64,000 nucleotides of DNA. It comes from DAOMFB01 sp963801475 (GTDB lineage: Bacteria > Acidobacteriota > Thermoanaerobaculia > UBA5066). Both the position numbers and the translations under genes were made by a program. Each line of letters starts with the position of its first letter. Position 1 is the first letter of the stretch. The DNA lies in contig CAWDEX010000002.1 of the NCBI GenBank assembly GCA_963801475.1, forward strand, positions 620,001 to 684,000, written 5' to 3'. Under the pieces are notes generated by a model. The model was not told where the DNA came from and ran no database searches. It saw only the letters and a list, made by a program, of their open reading frames with translations. Positions 42,826-51,458 of the stretch are shown piece after piece.

Positions 42826-43275
42826 ATGGCCACGCCCCGAAAGCCGCCGGCCGGCGGCGAGCCCCCCGTGCCGGGCCCCGGTTCGGAACCCGTTGCCGAG
42901 CTGGGTCCGCGCAAGCTGATCCGTCCGTCCCTTGCCGAGATCCGGCGGGACCAGGGGCTGCGCGTCCCGTCGTCCCGGAAGATGGCCCCGCCCGAGCAGA
43001 CGAACGCCGAGGCCTTCTACTACCTCAAGCAGATGCAGGCGCGGACCCCGATCGTCGTGAAGCTCCTGGACGGCGAGGAGATCCGGGGCTGGATCGAGTG
43101 GTACGACAAGGACGTCCTGAAGGTGAACCGCGAGGGAGCGCCGAACCTCCTCATTCCGAAGCACGCCATCAAGTACCTCTACAAGCAGGAGGAGGAGCGG
43201 CAGCTCAGACGGCGCGAGCGTCTGGAGCGCCGCAGCCGGCCTCCGGCCGAGCCGGAGACCCCCTCCACGGAGTGA
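42826..43275 (+). CDS. hfq: Hfq/LSm-like RNA-binding protein with long N-terminal extension
   Basis: The protein has 149 residues. ATG 42826 is chosen with aggag 8 bases upstream. The Sm-fold region (about 62-118) reads EAFYYLKQMQARTPIVVKLLDG, then EEIRGWIEWYDKDVLKVNRE and LLIPKHAIKYLYK. The last part corresponds to the Sm2 YKHAIS motif, and the Q/K near KQMQ to the RNA-binding rim. Canonical Hfq is 70-100 residues. Here a 60-residue Pro-rich N-terminal extension and a basic C-tail (RRRERLERRSRP) are added. It probably binds sRNA/mRNA; hexamer formation is not shown. Confidence 0.75.
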   Translation: MATPRKPPAGGEPPVPGPGSEPVAELGPRKLIRPSLAEIRRDQGLRVPSSRKMAPPEQTNAEAFYYLKQMQARTPIVVKLLDGEEIRGWIEWYDKDVLKVNREGAPNLLIPKHAIKYLYKQEEERQLRRRERLERRSRPPAEPETPSTE

Positions 43276-43286
43276 GGACCGGGGGG

Positions 43287-43292
43287 TAGACT
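43287..43292 (+). promoter_or_regulatory. TAGACT box before the M20 peptidase
   Basis: TAGACT ends 7 bases before ATG 43300, after the Hfq-like stop. No Shine-Dalgarno sequence is present, which fits leaderless initiation. Confidence 0.45.
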
Positions 43293-43299
43293 CTTCCGC

Positions 43300-44736
43300 A
43301 TGAGTCATTTCGAAAAAGAGAAACTTCTTTCCTTCGCCCTGAAGAACCGAGAGCCGTTCGAGAACCTCCTGAAGGAGTTTGTCGAGGTTCCGACGGTCTC
43401 CTCCGACCCGACGAAGAAGACGGCGATCCACGAGGGGGCCAAGCTCGCCGCGGAGACGATCCGGAAGTTCGGCGGCACGGCCTCGATCCTCGAGACCGAC
43501 GGAAACCCGATCGTCCACGGGGCGTGGGGAAACAACGCCGCCTGGCCGACCGTCACGGTCTACAACCACCTCGACGTCCAGCCGGCGTCGAAGGAAACGG
43601 AGCCGTGGGAGACGGAGCCCTTCGTCTTCACGAAGCAGGGAGACCGCTACTTCGGCCGCGGCGCCACGGACGACAAGGGGCCCGCCCTGACGGCCCTCTT
43701 CGGCATCAAGGCGGTGACGGCGGCGAAGCTTCCCGTAAACCTCCGGGTCCTCTGGGAGTTCGAGGAGGAGATCGGGTCGCCGAGCTTCCACAAGGGAATC
43801 TCCGCGGCCGCGGCGCAGCTCGCCACCGACTCCGTGATCGTCTCGGACACGATCTGGATCGCCCGCGGCAAGCCGGCCGCCCCGGCGGGGCTCCGCGGCC
43901 TGCAGGGCTTCACCTTCTCCCTCGAGACCGGGACGACGGACCAGCATTCGGGCGTGACGGGGGGCGCGGCGCGCAATCCGATCTCCGAACTGACAAAACT
44001 CGTCTCGGAGTGCTTCGACGCCACGACGGGCCGGGTGAAGATCCCGGGCTTCTACGACGACGTGATCCCGCCGACGAGGGCGGAGCTCGAGGACTTCGCA
44101 CGGTCGGGCTTCACCGTGGCCGGCTTCATGAAGGACCACCTGTTCAAGAAGATCCGGACGAAGAACGCCCTCGACGTGATGAAGAGGATCTGGGCGATGC
44201 CGACCTTCGAGCTGCACGGGCTCGTCGGCGGCTACACGGGCCCCGGGATCAAGACCATCATCCCGCCGCGCGCCGAGATCAAGGTCTCGTGCCGCCTCGT
44301 GCCCAAACAGAACGGCGCCAAGATCGCGAAACTCGTCACGAAGTTCGTCAAGTCGAAGAACCCGGACGTGAAGGTGACGCTCGAGAACCGGCTCGACCCG
44401 TACCAGGGGATCACGACGGGCCCGCTGGCGGACGCCGTCCGAAGCTCGGTGAAGTTCGCCTTCGGACGCGAGCCGGTCTTCGTCCGCGAGGGGGGCTCGA
44501 TCGGCGCCGTCCTGACGATGGAGCAGGTCTTCAAGGCGCCGGTCCTCTTCCTCGGCCTCTCGCTGCCGGAGCACGGCTACCACGCGCCGAACGAGAACTA
44601 CGACTGGGAGCAGGCCGAAGGCGGGATGATCTCGTTCGCGAAGTACTTCGAGGCGGTGGCGGCGATCGGCAAGGTCGGCCCGAAGGGGTACTACGCCAGG
44701 CCGGAGCCGAAGTCCGGGAAGAAGGCGAAGAAGTAG
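43300..44736 (+). CDS. M20-family metallopeptidase
   Basis: The protein has 478 residues from ATG 43300. Metal ligands appear in order: YNHLDVQP (His), GATDDKGPA (bridging Asp) and EFEEEIGS (catalytic and metal Glu), then GYHAPNENYDWEQAEGG with the C-terminal His. The dimerisation domain lies between. The dipeptidase/ArgE-like M20A group fits best; exact substrates are unknown. It is cytoplasmic (no signal peptide). It ends before a strong intrinsic terminator. Confidence 0.9.
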   Translation: MSHFEKEKLLSFALKNREPFENLLKEFVEVPTVSSDPTKKTAIHEGAKLAAETIRKFGGTASILETDGNPIVHGAWGNNAAWPTVTVYNHLDVQPASKETEPWETEPFVFTKQGDRYFGRGATDDKGPALTALFGIKAVTAAKLPVNLRVLWEFEEEIGSPSFHKGISAAAAQLATDSVIVSDTIWIARGKPAAPAGLRGLQGFTFSLETGTTDQHSGVTGGAARNPISELTKLVSECFDATTGRVKIPGFYDDVIPPTRAELEDFARSGFTVAGFMKDHLFKKIRTKNALDVMKRIWAMPTFELHGLVGGYTGPGIKTIIPPRAEIKVSCRLVPKQNGAKIAKLVTKFVKSKNPDVKVTLENRLDPYQGITTGPLADAVRSSVKFAFGREPVFVREGGSIGAVLTMEQVFKAPVLFLGLSLPEHGYHAPNENYDWEQAEGGMISFAKYFEAVAAIGKVGPKGYYARPEPKSGKKAKK

Positions 44737-44761
44737 CTCCCTGTTCGCTCCGGGATCTCGC

Positions 44762-44791
44762 GGGGCCGCCTCCGGGCGGCCCCTTTCGTTT
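44762..44791 (+). terminator. Intrinsic terminator of the M20 gene
   Basis: A 9-bp perfect GC stem (44762-44770 with 44775-44783) with loop TCCG is followed by TTTCGTTT. It lies between convergent genes; the opposite strand lacks a T tract, so it serves the plus strand. Confidence 0.8.
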
Positions 44792-44799
44792 CGGGCCGC

Positions 44800-46074
44800 T
44801 CAGCGCGGCGCCTTGACGACCTTCCCCGCGGCCACGACGGCCCTCACGTCCTCGAGGACCTTCACGCTCGCGAGCGGGTCGCCGGAGACGGCGACGAGGT
44901 CGGCCGCGCAGCCCGGGTCGAGGCAGCCGAGCTTCCCGTCCGGAGACGGGCCGAGGAGGTCCGCCGCGACGGTCGTCGCGGAGCGGATCGCCTCCCACGG
45001 GGTCATGCCGTTCGCGACCATGAACGAGAACTCCTCGGCCTGGTTTCGCTTGTCCCAGTCGAAGCCCCCCGCGTCGGTGCCGAAAGCGATCGGGACGCCG
45101 GCCTTGTGAGCCCGTCGGAACGACTCCTCCGAGGCCTTCCAGAGCTGGTCCCAGACCGGGTTCGCCTTGGACCGGGGGCCGCGGACGAAGTCGAGGACCG
45201 TGATCGTCGGGCAGTAGGGGACCTTCCTTGCCACCATCGCCCTGACGGTCTCCTCGTCGAGGACGTCGCCGTGCTCGATCGAGTCGACCCCCGCCGCGAG
45301 CGAGGCCTTGTGCCCCGTGGGGGTCATCGAGTGGGAGGCGACCTTCTTCCGGAGCCGATGCGCCTCGTCGACGATGGCGCCGATCTCCTCGGGCGTGTAG
45401 TTCGCGATCGAGGCCCAGCCGCCGTCCGGCGACCGGTAGTACGACCGGTCGGCGTAGAGCTTGATCCAGTCGACACCGAACTGGACCTGGTACCGGACCG
45501 CCCGCCGGCAATCGTCGGCGCCGTCGCACTTCAGGACCCCGTCAGGCATCTTCCGCTCCCACGAGAAGCCGAGGAGCGGATAGCTCCCCGTCGTCCCCAT
45601 GGCGGGGCCCGACGTCACGACGCGCGGCCCCGGGAGGATCCCGAGCGCGAAGGCCTTCTTCAGGTCGACGTCGGTGAACCCGGCCCCTTCGGTGCCCATG
45701 TCCCGCACCGTCGTGAAGCCGTGCTCGAGGGCGGTCTTTCCGGCGGCGGCGGCCCGGAGGGCGCGGTAGGGAGTCGATTCCTTCAGGACCTGCTCGTCGT
45801 ACTCGGCCGCGGTCGCGTCCCCTTGCAGGAGAAGGTGCGTGTGCGCGTCGATGAGGCCGGGGAGGCAGGTGAAGGCCGAGAGGTCGAGAACCTTCGCGTC
45901 CTTCGGGGCTGCGGCGATGACGCCTCGCCCGTCGATCGCGACGGTGACGTTCGTCCTGACGCTCTTCGCCGCGGGGTCGAGGAGCTTCCCGCACTTCACG
46001 GCGAGCGGCTCGGCGGCAAGGGGAAGGGACGCGGCGAGGAGGAAAGGGGCGAGGACGCGCGGGAACCGTCTCAT
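44800..46074 (-). CDS. Secreted amidohydrolase (imidazolonepropionase-like)
   Basis: The protein has 424 residues. ATG 46074 is chosen because GGAGG lies 8 bases upstream and a signal peptide (MRRFPRVLAPFLLAASLPLAAEP) follows directly. Metal ligands: LIDAHTHLLL (HxH), SHSMTPTGHK (His), DSIEHGDVLD (His) and AFGTDAGGFD (Asp). WIKLYADRSYYRS occupies the usual Lys/His region. These proteins hydrolyse cyclic amides or prolyl-dipeptides; the natural substrate is unknown. It is divergent from the DinB gene with 36 bp between starts. Confidence 0.88.
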   Translation of the reverse strand: MRRFPRVLAPFLLAASLPLAAEPLAVKCGKLLDPAAKSVRTNVTVAIDGRGVIAAAPKDAKVLDLSAFTCLPGLIDAHTHLLLQGDATAAEYDEQVLKESTPYRALRAAAAGKTALEHGFTTVRDMGTEGAGFTDVDLKKAFALGILPGPRVVTSGPAMGTTGSYPLLGFSWERKMPDGVLKCDGADDCRRAVRYQVQFGVDWIKLYADRSYYRSPDGGWASIANYTPEEIGAIVDEAHRLRKKVASHSMTPTGHKASLAAGVDSIEHGDVLDEETVRAMVARKVPYCPTITVLDFVRGPRSKANPVWDQLWKASEESFRRAHKAGVPIAFGTDAGGFDWDKRNQAEEFSFMVANGMTPWEAIRSATTVAADLLGPSPDGKLGCLDPGCAADLVAVSGDPLASVKVLEDVRAVVAAGKVVKAPR

Positions 46075-46097
46075 CGGGAGACCTCCGGTGGCTCTGA

Positions 46098-46113
46098 GAT
46101 GATCGCGATTATG
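46098..46113. promoter_or_regulatory. Divergent boxes between amidohydrolase and DinB genes
   Basis: On the plus strand GATGAT (46098-46103) ends 7 bases before ATG 46111. On the minus strand CATAAT (46113-46108) would give a leader of about 25-30 bases containing the GGAGG of the amidohydrolase gene. Confidence 0.35.
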
Positions 46114-46635
46114 AGCGGGAACGATCTTCAGGAAGCCCGGGAGCGGATGAACGCCGCCCGCGACGAGATCTATCACGCGGTCGCGGGGAAGAGCGACGAC
46201 GAACTCCTCGCCCCGCCGCCGGACGGCGGCTGGTCCGCCGCCGAGGTGCTCGATCATCTTCGGCGGGCGGAAGGAGGGCTCGTGCGGGGCTTCGAGGCGC
46301 AGCTCAGGGGCGAGCCGCTGAAGATCCCGCGCCGGGCCTACTGGTACCGGCTGCCGATGACCGTGGTCTTCTCGTCGATCCGATTCCGGGCGCCGAAACC
46401 GGTCCGGCCGCGGCCGCGGGCGGAAGTCATCCCTACGGAAGTGATCGGGAAGCTGAAGGAGTCGCGAGCGGCCCTTCTCGCCTTCGTCGACCGGGTCGGA
46501 GAGGCGAAGTTCCGGAAGATCCTCCTCCCGCACTTCGTCCTCGGCCGCTTCCACGGCCTCGACTGGCTCCGATTCATCGCGGGGCACGAGTCGAAGCACC
46601 TGAACCAGATCCGGCGCGTCCTCGCTGCGCGCTGA
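46111..46635 (+). CDS. DinB-family putative metal-dependent enzyme
   Basis: The protein has 174 residues from ATG 46111; an in-frame ATG at 46099 is possible but has no better signal. The four-helix-bundle His triad is visible: EVLDHLRRAEGG, then HESKHLNQIRRVL near the C-terminus. DinB proteins bind Zn or Ni and include mycothiol/bacillithiol S-transferases; the function here is unknown. The last 62 bases overlap the convergent PAP2 gene tail-to-tail, so antisense transcription is possible. Confidence 0.82.
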   Translation: MSGNDLQEARERMNAARDEIYHAVAGKSDDELLAPPPDGGWSAAEVLDHLRRAEGGLVRGFEAQLRGEPLKIPRRAYWYRLPMTVVFSSIRFRAPKPVRPRPRAEVIPTEVIGKLKESRAALLAFVDRVGEAKFRKILLPHFVLGRFHGLDWLRFIAGHESKHLNQIRRVLAAR

Positions 46636-47248
46636 CGGCGAGGCGGTAGCTCGCATACGCGAAGAACGGGGCCGCGAGGACGTCGATCGTCCAGTGGACA
46701 TGCTGCCAGAGGACGCAGGCCGCCACGGCGGCGGTGCCGGCGAGGAAGAAGGCCTTCGAGCGCCGTCCGGGCACGGCGAGGGCCAGGAGGAAGAGCGTAG
46801 CGGTGTGGCCGGAGAAGAAGAGGTCCTTCGTCAGTAGCTTCCCCGGTCCGAAGAAACGAACGAGGGGATCGTGCAGCGGGATCATCCCGGGCGGGGCCTC
46901 GAGCGGGGTGACTCCCATGGCGGCGATCCGGAGCGCCACCATCACGGCGTACGCCTGAAGCGCCACGAGGAGGCGGCCGGGCTCCGTCAGGAGCCGCGCC
47001 ACGCCGAAGACGAGGCCGACGTAGATCAGGCCGAAGGTCAGCCAGGTGACGTCCCGAGGCGGAAAAAGCGCGAGGACCGGATCGGCAAGGACGGTGCCCG
47101 GCCGCGCTTCCACGAAGTCGAGAAAACGGGCGAGAACGGCCAGGGCGGCGACGAGGGCCGACAGGGTGAGGAGGAGACGGGCGCGGAAACCACGATCCGC
47201 CCACGCCTCGGCCCACGCGCGCGGGGCGGACCCGCGGAGGGACGTCAT
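46574..47248 (-). CDS. PAP2-family membrane phosphatase-like protein
   Basis: The protein has 224 residues from ATG 47248, which overlaps the upstream SnoaL stop (ATGA). It has five or six TMs. LFFSGHTATLFLLAL and QHVHWTIDVLAAPFFAY carry the second and third PAP2 motifs (SGH and H-x4-D), as in the PAP2_C/sphingomyelin-synthase-like branch. It probably acts on a lipid phosphate at the outer face of the membrane. The substrate is unknown; an undecaprenyl-PP role is possible but not supported. Its 3' end overlaps dinB. Confidence 0.8.
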   Translation of the reverse strand: MTSLRGSAPRAWAEAWADRGFRARLLLTLSALVAALAVLARFLDFVEARPGTVLADPVLALFPPRDVTWLTFGLIYVGLVFGVARLLTEPGRLLVALQAYAVMVALRIAAMGVTPLEAPPGMIPLHDPLVRFFGPGKLLTKDLFFSGHTATLFLLALAVPGRRSKAFFLAGTAAVAACVLWQHVHWTIDVLAAPFFAYASYRLAVSAQRGRAGSGSGASTRAPR

Positions 47249-47661
47249 CCCTTTCGGACGCCCTGCAGCTCGTTGAAGAGACGCCCCTGGTTCCACGAAT
47301 CCCACGACTCGATGATCCGCCCTTCCGAAAAACGCATCCACGAGATGCCGCGAAACCCGACGAGCTTTCCGGTCGGTAGCAGCCCGAGGTGCTTTCCCGT
47401 GTGCGTGCCGGACGCCGTCCACCTGACGACGACGGTGTCCTCCTGCGCCACGAGGTCCTGGACGATGATCCTCAGGTCGGGAAAGGCGCCGAGCAGGCTG
47501 GCCCAGGCGGGGAGGAAGCCTTCCGGGCCGCGCACCTCGAACCCCTCGAGGTGTCCGACCGCCATCGGATGCACGAGCTCGCGGACCGCCTCGGAGCGCC
47601 CCTGGTTCCAGACTTCGTCGATGAAGCGCCGGGCGAGGGCCGCGTTCTGGCCTTCGAACAT
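47245..47661 (-). CDS. SnoaL-like polyketide-cyclase-fold protein
   Basis: The protein has 138 residues from ATG 47661 with a gggaggg ribosome site. The NTF2-like fold pattern is clear: ALARRFIDEVWNQGRSE, LLGAFPDLRIIVQDLVAQEDTVVVRW and GISWMRFSEGRIIESWDSWN, typical of the SnoaL ester-cyclase group (COG5485). Most members are of unknown role. It is coupled by a 4-base overlap to the PAP2 gene. Confidence 0.85.
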   Translation of the reverse strand: MFEGQNAALARRFIDEVWNQGRSEAVRELVHPMAVGHLEGFEVRGPEGFLPAWASLLGAFPDLRIIVQDLVAQEDTVVVRWTASGTHTGKHLGLLPTGKLVGFRGISWMRFSEGRIIESWDSWNQGRLFNELQGVRKG

Positions 47662-47827
47662 GATCAGGTCCCTCCCGTCTCCCCCCGATGCACCCGGATG
47701 CCCCTGACGATATCGCGAACAGCAGCCGGCGCAGGAGGGCCCGCGGGAGAGCGTGGGTCGGAGCCTCTCCGGCCCGGCCGCCGGGCGACTCGAGCCGGTC
47801 GGCAGATCGCGAAAGGAAGTCCGCGCC
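47662..47827. other. Intergenic gap before the exopolysaccharide operon end
   Basis: These 166 bases separate the end of the sugar-transferase gene from the SnoaL start. They contain the SnoaL ribosome binding site and GC-rich partial hairpins, but no convincing terminator T tract and no ORF I would support. Confidence 0.5.
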
Positions 47828-49270
47828 CTACCGGGCGCCGCGTCCGGTCAGGACGGTGGGAATGGTCCGGAGGAGGATCTTGGCGTCGAGGGAGAGGCTC
47901 CAGTTGTCGATGTAGGCGAGGTCGAGGTTGATCCACTCCTCGAAATTCCGGATGTCGCTCCGCCCCGAAACCTGCCAGAGACCGGTGACCCCCGGCTTCA
48001 TCGAGAGCCGGCGCCGCTGCCACCGCTCGTAACGCGCCACCTCGTTCGGGAGGGGGGGACGCGGGCCGACGAGCGACATCTCGCCTCTCAGGACGTTCCA
48101 GAGCTGGGGAAACTCGTCGAAGGAGAAGCGGCGGATGAGACGGCCGACACCCGTCAGGCGCGGGTCGTTCGAGGCCTTGAAGACGGGCCCCTCGTGTTCG
48201 TTCAGGTGGGCGACCTCGTCGAGCAGCTCTTCGGCCCCCTCCACCATCGTCCGGAGCTTGAGCAGGGTGAAGGGGCGGCCGTTCAGTCCGCAGCGGGTTT
48301 GCCGGAAGAGGACCGGGCCGCGCGAGGTCAGCTTGATGAAGAGCGCCGCGACCGCGAGCGGAATCACCGAGGCCAGGAGGAGGACCATGGCGAGGAAGAC
48401 GTCGGCGGCGCGCTTCAGGACGAGGGCCGTCGGGTCGTCGGGGGTCGTGGAGAAGGTCAGGAGCGGCGTCCCCTGGAACTCGTCCAGCTCGACGCGGGCC
48501 AGGACGTGCGGGAAGAAGTCGAGGACGAGCCGCGTCCGGATCCCCATCTCCTCGCAGAGGAGGAAGAGGTCCTCGAGCTTTGGCAGGTCGCCCCGGTCGA
48601 CGGCGAGGATCACCTCGTCGACGTGGATGTCGCGCACGATCCCCTCGAAATCGGCCAGCGTCCCCAGGACCAGAATGCCGCTCGTGGAGCCGGCGTTCCC
48701 GGGGTCGGCGGGACGCTCCCGGATGAGGCCGAGGAGCTTCATCCCCCACCAGGGGTGCTCGTGGATGAGGCGCGCCATGGAGCGGGCCCGCGGCGTGTCG
48801 CCGACGAGGACGACGGTCCGGTAGTTGAACCCGAGCATCCGGACCCTCCGGGCGAGGAGCCGGACGGTGACCCGCGCGGAGACGAGGAAGAAGAGGTTGA
48901 CGAAGAAGAAGACGAAGAGGAACGACCGGGAGAGGAAGTTCCAGCGGGCGGCGAAGACGACCAGGGTCAGGAGGAGCGTCCCGAAGAAGGAGACGCGGGC
49001 CACCATCGAGACCTCGTCCGCCAGGCCCAGCGTCCGGCGGCTCCGGTAGGCGTTCGAGAGGAAGAGGAGGAGCGACCAGAGGACGACGATCGGGCCGACG
49101 ACGACGAGGTAGAGAGAGAAGTCGAGGAGGCCGGCGGGGTAGAGGCGCGGGAAGAGGCGCGGGAAGAGGTCGTTTCGGAGCCAGTAGGCGACCGGGACCG
49201 CGGCGAGGGTGACGCCGAGGTCGGTTACGTAGGAAAGGGCGGCGATGGCGCGCGCCTGCTGTTTCAGCAT
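47828..49270 (-). CDS. Polyprenyl-phosphate sugar-1-phosphate transferase (WcaJ/CpsE type)
   Basis: The protein has 480 residues from ATG 49270. Four N-terminal TMs are followed by a CoA-binding-like Rossmann region (RTVVLVGDTPRARSMARL), another TM, and the catalytic PHPT domain (KRAADVFLAMVLLL, FRQTRCGLNGRPFTLLKLRTM, SLVGPRPPLPNEV, KPGVTGLWQVSGR). It starts exopolysaccharide synthesis by placing a sugar-phosphate on undecaprenyl phosphate. It ends a five-gene leftward glycosyltransferase series, although it is separated by 68 bases and may have its own promoter. Confidence 0.93.
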   Translation of the reverse strand: MLKQQARAIAALSYVTDLGVTLAAVPVAYWLRNDLFPRLFPRLYPAGLLDFSLYLVVVGPIVVLWSLLLFLSNAYRSRRTLGLADEVSMVARVSFFGTLLLTLVVFAARWNFLSRSFLFVFFFVNLFFLVSARVTVRLLARRVRMLGFNYRTVVLVGDTPRARSMARLIHEHPWWGMKLLGLIRERPADPGNAGSTSGILVLGTLADFEGIVRDIHVDEVILAVDRGDLPKLEDLFLLCEEMGIRTRLVLDFFPHVLARVELDEFQGTPLLTFSTTPDDPTALVLKRAADVFLAMVLLLASVIPLAVAALFIKLTSRGPVLFRQTRCGLNGRPFTLLKLRTMVEGAEELLDEVAHLNEHEGPVFKASNDPRLTGVGRLIRRFSFDEFPQLWNVLRGEMSLVGPRPPLPNEVARYERWQRRRLSMKPGVTGLWQVSGRSDIRNFEEWINLDLAYIDNWSLSLDAKILLRTIPTVLTGRGAR

Positions 49271-49338
49271 CGGCGACTCGGACCCTGAACGGTCCCGTCG
49301 TTCATCCTAGCAAAGCGGATGCCCCGGACCGTGGACTC

Positions 49339-50439
49339 TCATGCCCCCGAAAGGAGTCGTTCGTAGGCGTCGGTGACGTCGGACCAGCGGTAGGCCGCGA
49401 GGGCGCGGGCCCGGGCGGCCTCGCCGCGGCGCTCCCGTTCCTCCCGCGAGGCGAGGAGGACCCGGAGCCCGTCGGCCAGCGTCTCCGGCCGCCGGACGTC
49501 CCAGTAGAGAGCCGTCCCGCCCGCCACCTCGCGGTTCTCCGGCGTGTCGTGGACGAGAAGCGGCCGGCCGAACCCCATCGCTTCGATCAGTGCCGGGTGG
49601 GTGCCGCCGACCTCGGTCGCGTGGACGTACGCGGCGGCGTTCGCGAGGAGCTCCCGGTACCCCTCGCCGTAGATGGCCCCCGGGACAACGACCCGCGGGT
49701 CCCGGGCCGCCTCGGCACGGACCGTCTCGATGAACCCGGCTGCATACGGGGCGGAGCCGACGAGCGCCAGCTTCAGCTCCCCCGCGAACCGGGAAAAGCC
49801 GCGGACCACGGCGTCCGGGTTGTTCTCCGGCTCGAAGCGGGACACATACAGGACATAGCCCCCGGGCGAAAGGCCCAGGCGGCCCAGCGTCGCCGTCCCG
49901 TCGGGGCGCGGAAGGTCCGCGCCGTAGGGGATGAAGGTCGTCTCGGTCCCGTAACGGCGGCGGTAGTAGTCGCGGATCACCCGGGCGTCGCTGACGACGG
50001 CGTCGGGGAGGACGCACGAGAGCCTCTCGGAGAGGGCGTAGGCCGCCCGGCCGAGGACGTTCCACTTCCGGCGGTGGCGCTCGAGCCCGTCCACGTTCAG
50101 GACGACCCGCGTGGACGCGCCGAGAAGGCGGGGCAGTCGGCAGGCGAGCGCGTTGACGGCGTTGCAGAAGAGGACCGCGTCGTACCCCTCGCCGGCGGCG
50201 TGCAGGGCGGAGAGGAGGCCGTGGACGACGGTGTCGAAGTACTTGTGACGGGCGGTCGGCAGCCGGACGATCCGCACGCCCCGGTGCGTCGCCACCTCCG
50301 GTCCGACGACGCCGCCCCGGGTGTAGACGGTCACCTCGTGCCCGCGTCCGGCAAGGCGGGCGGAAAGTTCCTCCGCCAGCGTCTCGAAGCCGCCGTACGC
50401 AGCCGGGATCCCTCGGGTGCCGAGCACCGCGATCTTCAA
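49339..50439 (-). CDS. GT4 glycosyltransferase (DUF1972 N-domain)
   Basis: The protein has 366 residues. TTG 50439 is chosen: it overlaps the upstream TGA (TTGA) with gagga 7 bases before it, and the fold begins at once with KIAVLGTRGIPAAYGGFETL, the DUF1972 (RfaB/WcaI-like) signature. The C-domain has YVSRFEPENNPDAVVRGF and ATEVGGTHPALIEAMGFGRP (the E-x7-E type donor site). It is a cytoplasmic retaining transferase adding a sugar to the lipid-linked repeat. The donor is unknown; rhamnosyl or mannosyl is possible. Confidence 0.9.
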   Translation of the reverse strand: MKIAVLGTRGIPAAYGGFETLAEELSARLAGRGHEVTVYTRGGVVGPEVATHRGVRIVRLPTARHKYFDTVVHGLLSALHAAGEGYDAVLFCNAVNALACRLPRLLGASTRVVLNVDGLERHRRKWNVLGRAAYALSERLSCVLPDAVVSDARVIRDYYRRRYGTETTFIPYGADLPRPDGTATLGRLGLSPGGYVLYVSRFEPENNPDAVVRGFSRFAGELKLALVGSAPYAAGFIETVRAEAARDPRVVVPGAIYGEGYRELLANAAAYVHATEVGGTHPALIEAMGFGRPLLVHDTPENREVAGGTALYWDVRRPETLADGLRVLLASREERERRGEAARARALAAYRWSDVTDAYERLLSGA

Positions 50440-51458
50440 GCAGGAATCCTCGCCCCGTCGGGATCCTCCACGAACCACCGGAGAAGTTCGCGGTCGGGAA
50501 CGCGGCGCCCCTTCTGGATCTCGGCCCGTTTCGAGAGAAGATGCACCCGGTTCTCCGCGAGCCATTTCAGGGCGGGCAATGACGTCCGCTCGACGGTGAG
50601 GCAGCCCCCCACGACGAGAAGGTCGCGCGGGAACGTCCGGGCGAAGGTGGCGCGAAGGTGGTCGGTCCCCGCGTTGTTCACGCGGAGGAGAAATCGGTTC
50701 TTGACGGAGTGGAGGTTCGCGAGCGCGGACATCTCGCGCCGGCGCTCCGGCAGGTTCCGCCGCCGGTGCCACGCGACGGCGGCCGGGACGCAGCGGGCGC
50801 GCCAGCCGCGCCCCCGGAGCCGCCACGCGAGGTCGACATCCTCGCGGTAGACGAAGAAGTCGTCGTCGAAGAAGCCGGTGGAGATCCGGACGTCGGCGAG
50901 CGCGACCGCCCGGTAGAGGGCGACGCACCCGGAGACGCCGAAGATCTCCGCCGGCCGGTCGTAGCGCCCGTCGTCGACGAGCCCCCCGCCGACGTCGAAG
51001 TGCCGGCCGCTCCGCGTCATCCGGATCCCGACGGTGTCGAGGACCCGCGTCGGCGTCAACTCCGCCCCGTCGGCCCGGAGGATCTTCCCGGTGAACGCCG
51101 CCACCTCGCGGTGGGCCGGGCCCACGGCTTCGTCGAGAAGGCGCCCCAGGAACTCGGGGTCGAGGACGACGTCGGCGTTCAGGACGAGGACCCAGTCGGC
51201 GCCGAGCGCGAGGGCGCGCTCGATGCCGAGGTTGTGGCCGCCCGTGTAGCCGAGGTTCTCGCGCGAGGGGATCACCGTCATCGGAACGGGGGTGACCTTC
51301 TCGAACGCCGCGAGGGCGGCGCGGGTTCCGTCCTCCGACGCGTTGTCCACAGCGACGACCGCGAGGTCGCGAAGGGTCTGCGCGAAGACCGTCGGCAGGA
51401 GCCGTTCGACGTCGCGCGACTCGTTGTGCGTGACGAGGGAGATGACGACGCGCGGCAT
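50436..51458 (-). CDS. GT2 glycosyltransferase
   Basis: The protein has 340 residues from ATG 51458, which shares one base with the upstream TGA. GT-A motifs: VISLVTHNESRDVE, NASEDGTRAALAAF, ENLGYTGGHNLGIERAL, VLNADVVLDPEF (DxD-like) and FFVYREDVDLAWRLR. The group is the rhamnosyltransferase-like WcaA/RfbF branch. Its C-terminus includes a segment of unknown role (KWLAENRVHLLSKRAEIQKG). It is coupled downstream to the GT4 gene by a TTGA overlap. Confidence 0.88.
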   Translation of the reverse strand: MPRVVISLVTHNESRDVERLLPTVFAQTLRDLAVVAVDNASEDGTRAALAAFEKVTPVPMTVIPSRENLGYTGGHNLGIERALALGADWVLVLNADVVLDPEFLGRLLDEAVGPAHREVAAFTGKILRADGAELTPTRVLDTVGIRMTRSGRHFDVGGGLVDDGRYDRPAEIFGVSGCVALYRAVALADVRISTGFFDDDFFVYREDVDLAWRLRGRGWRARCVPAAVAWHRRRNLPERRREMSALANLHSVKNRFLLRVNNAGTDHLRATFARTFPRDLLVVGGCLTVERTSLPALKWLAENRVHLLSKRAEIQKGRRVPDRELLRWFVEDPDGARIPA

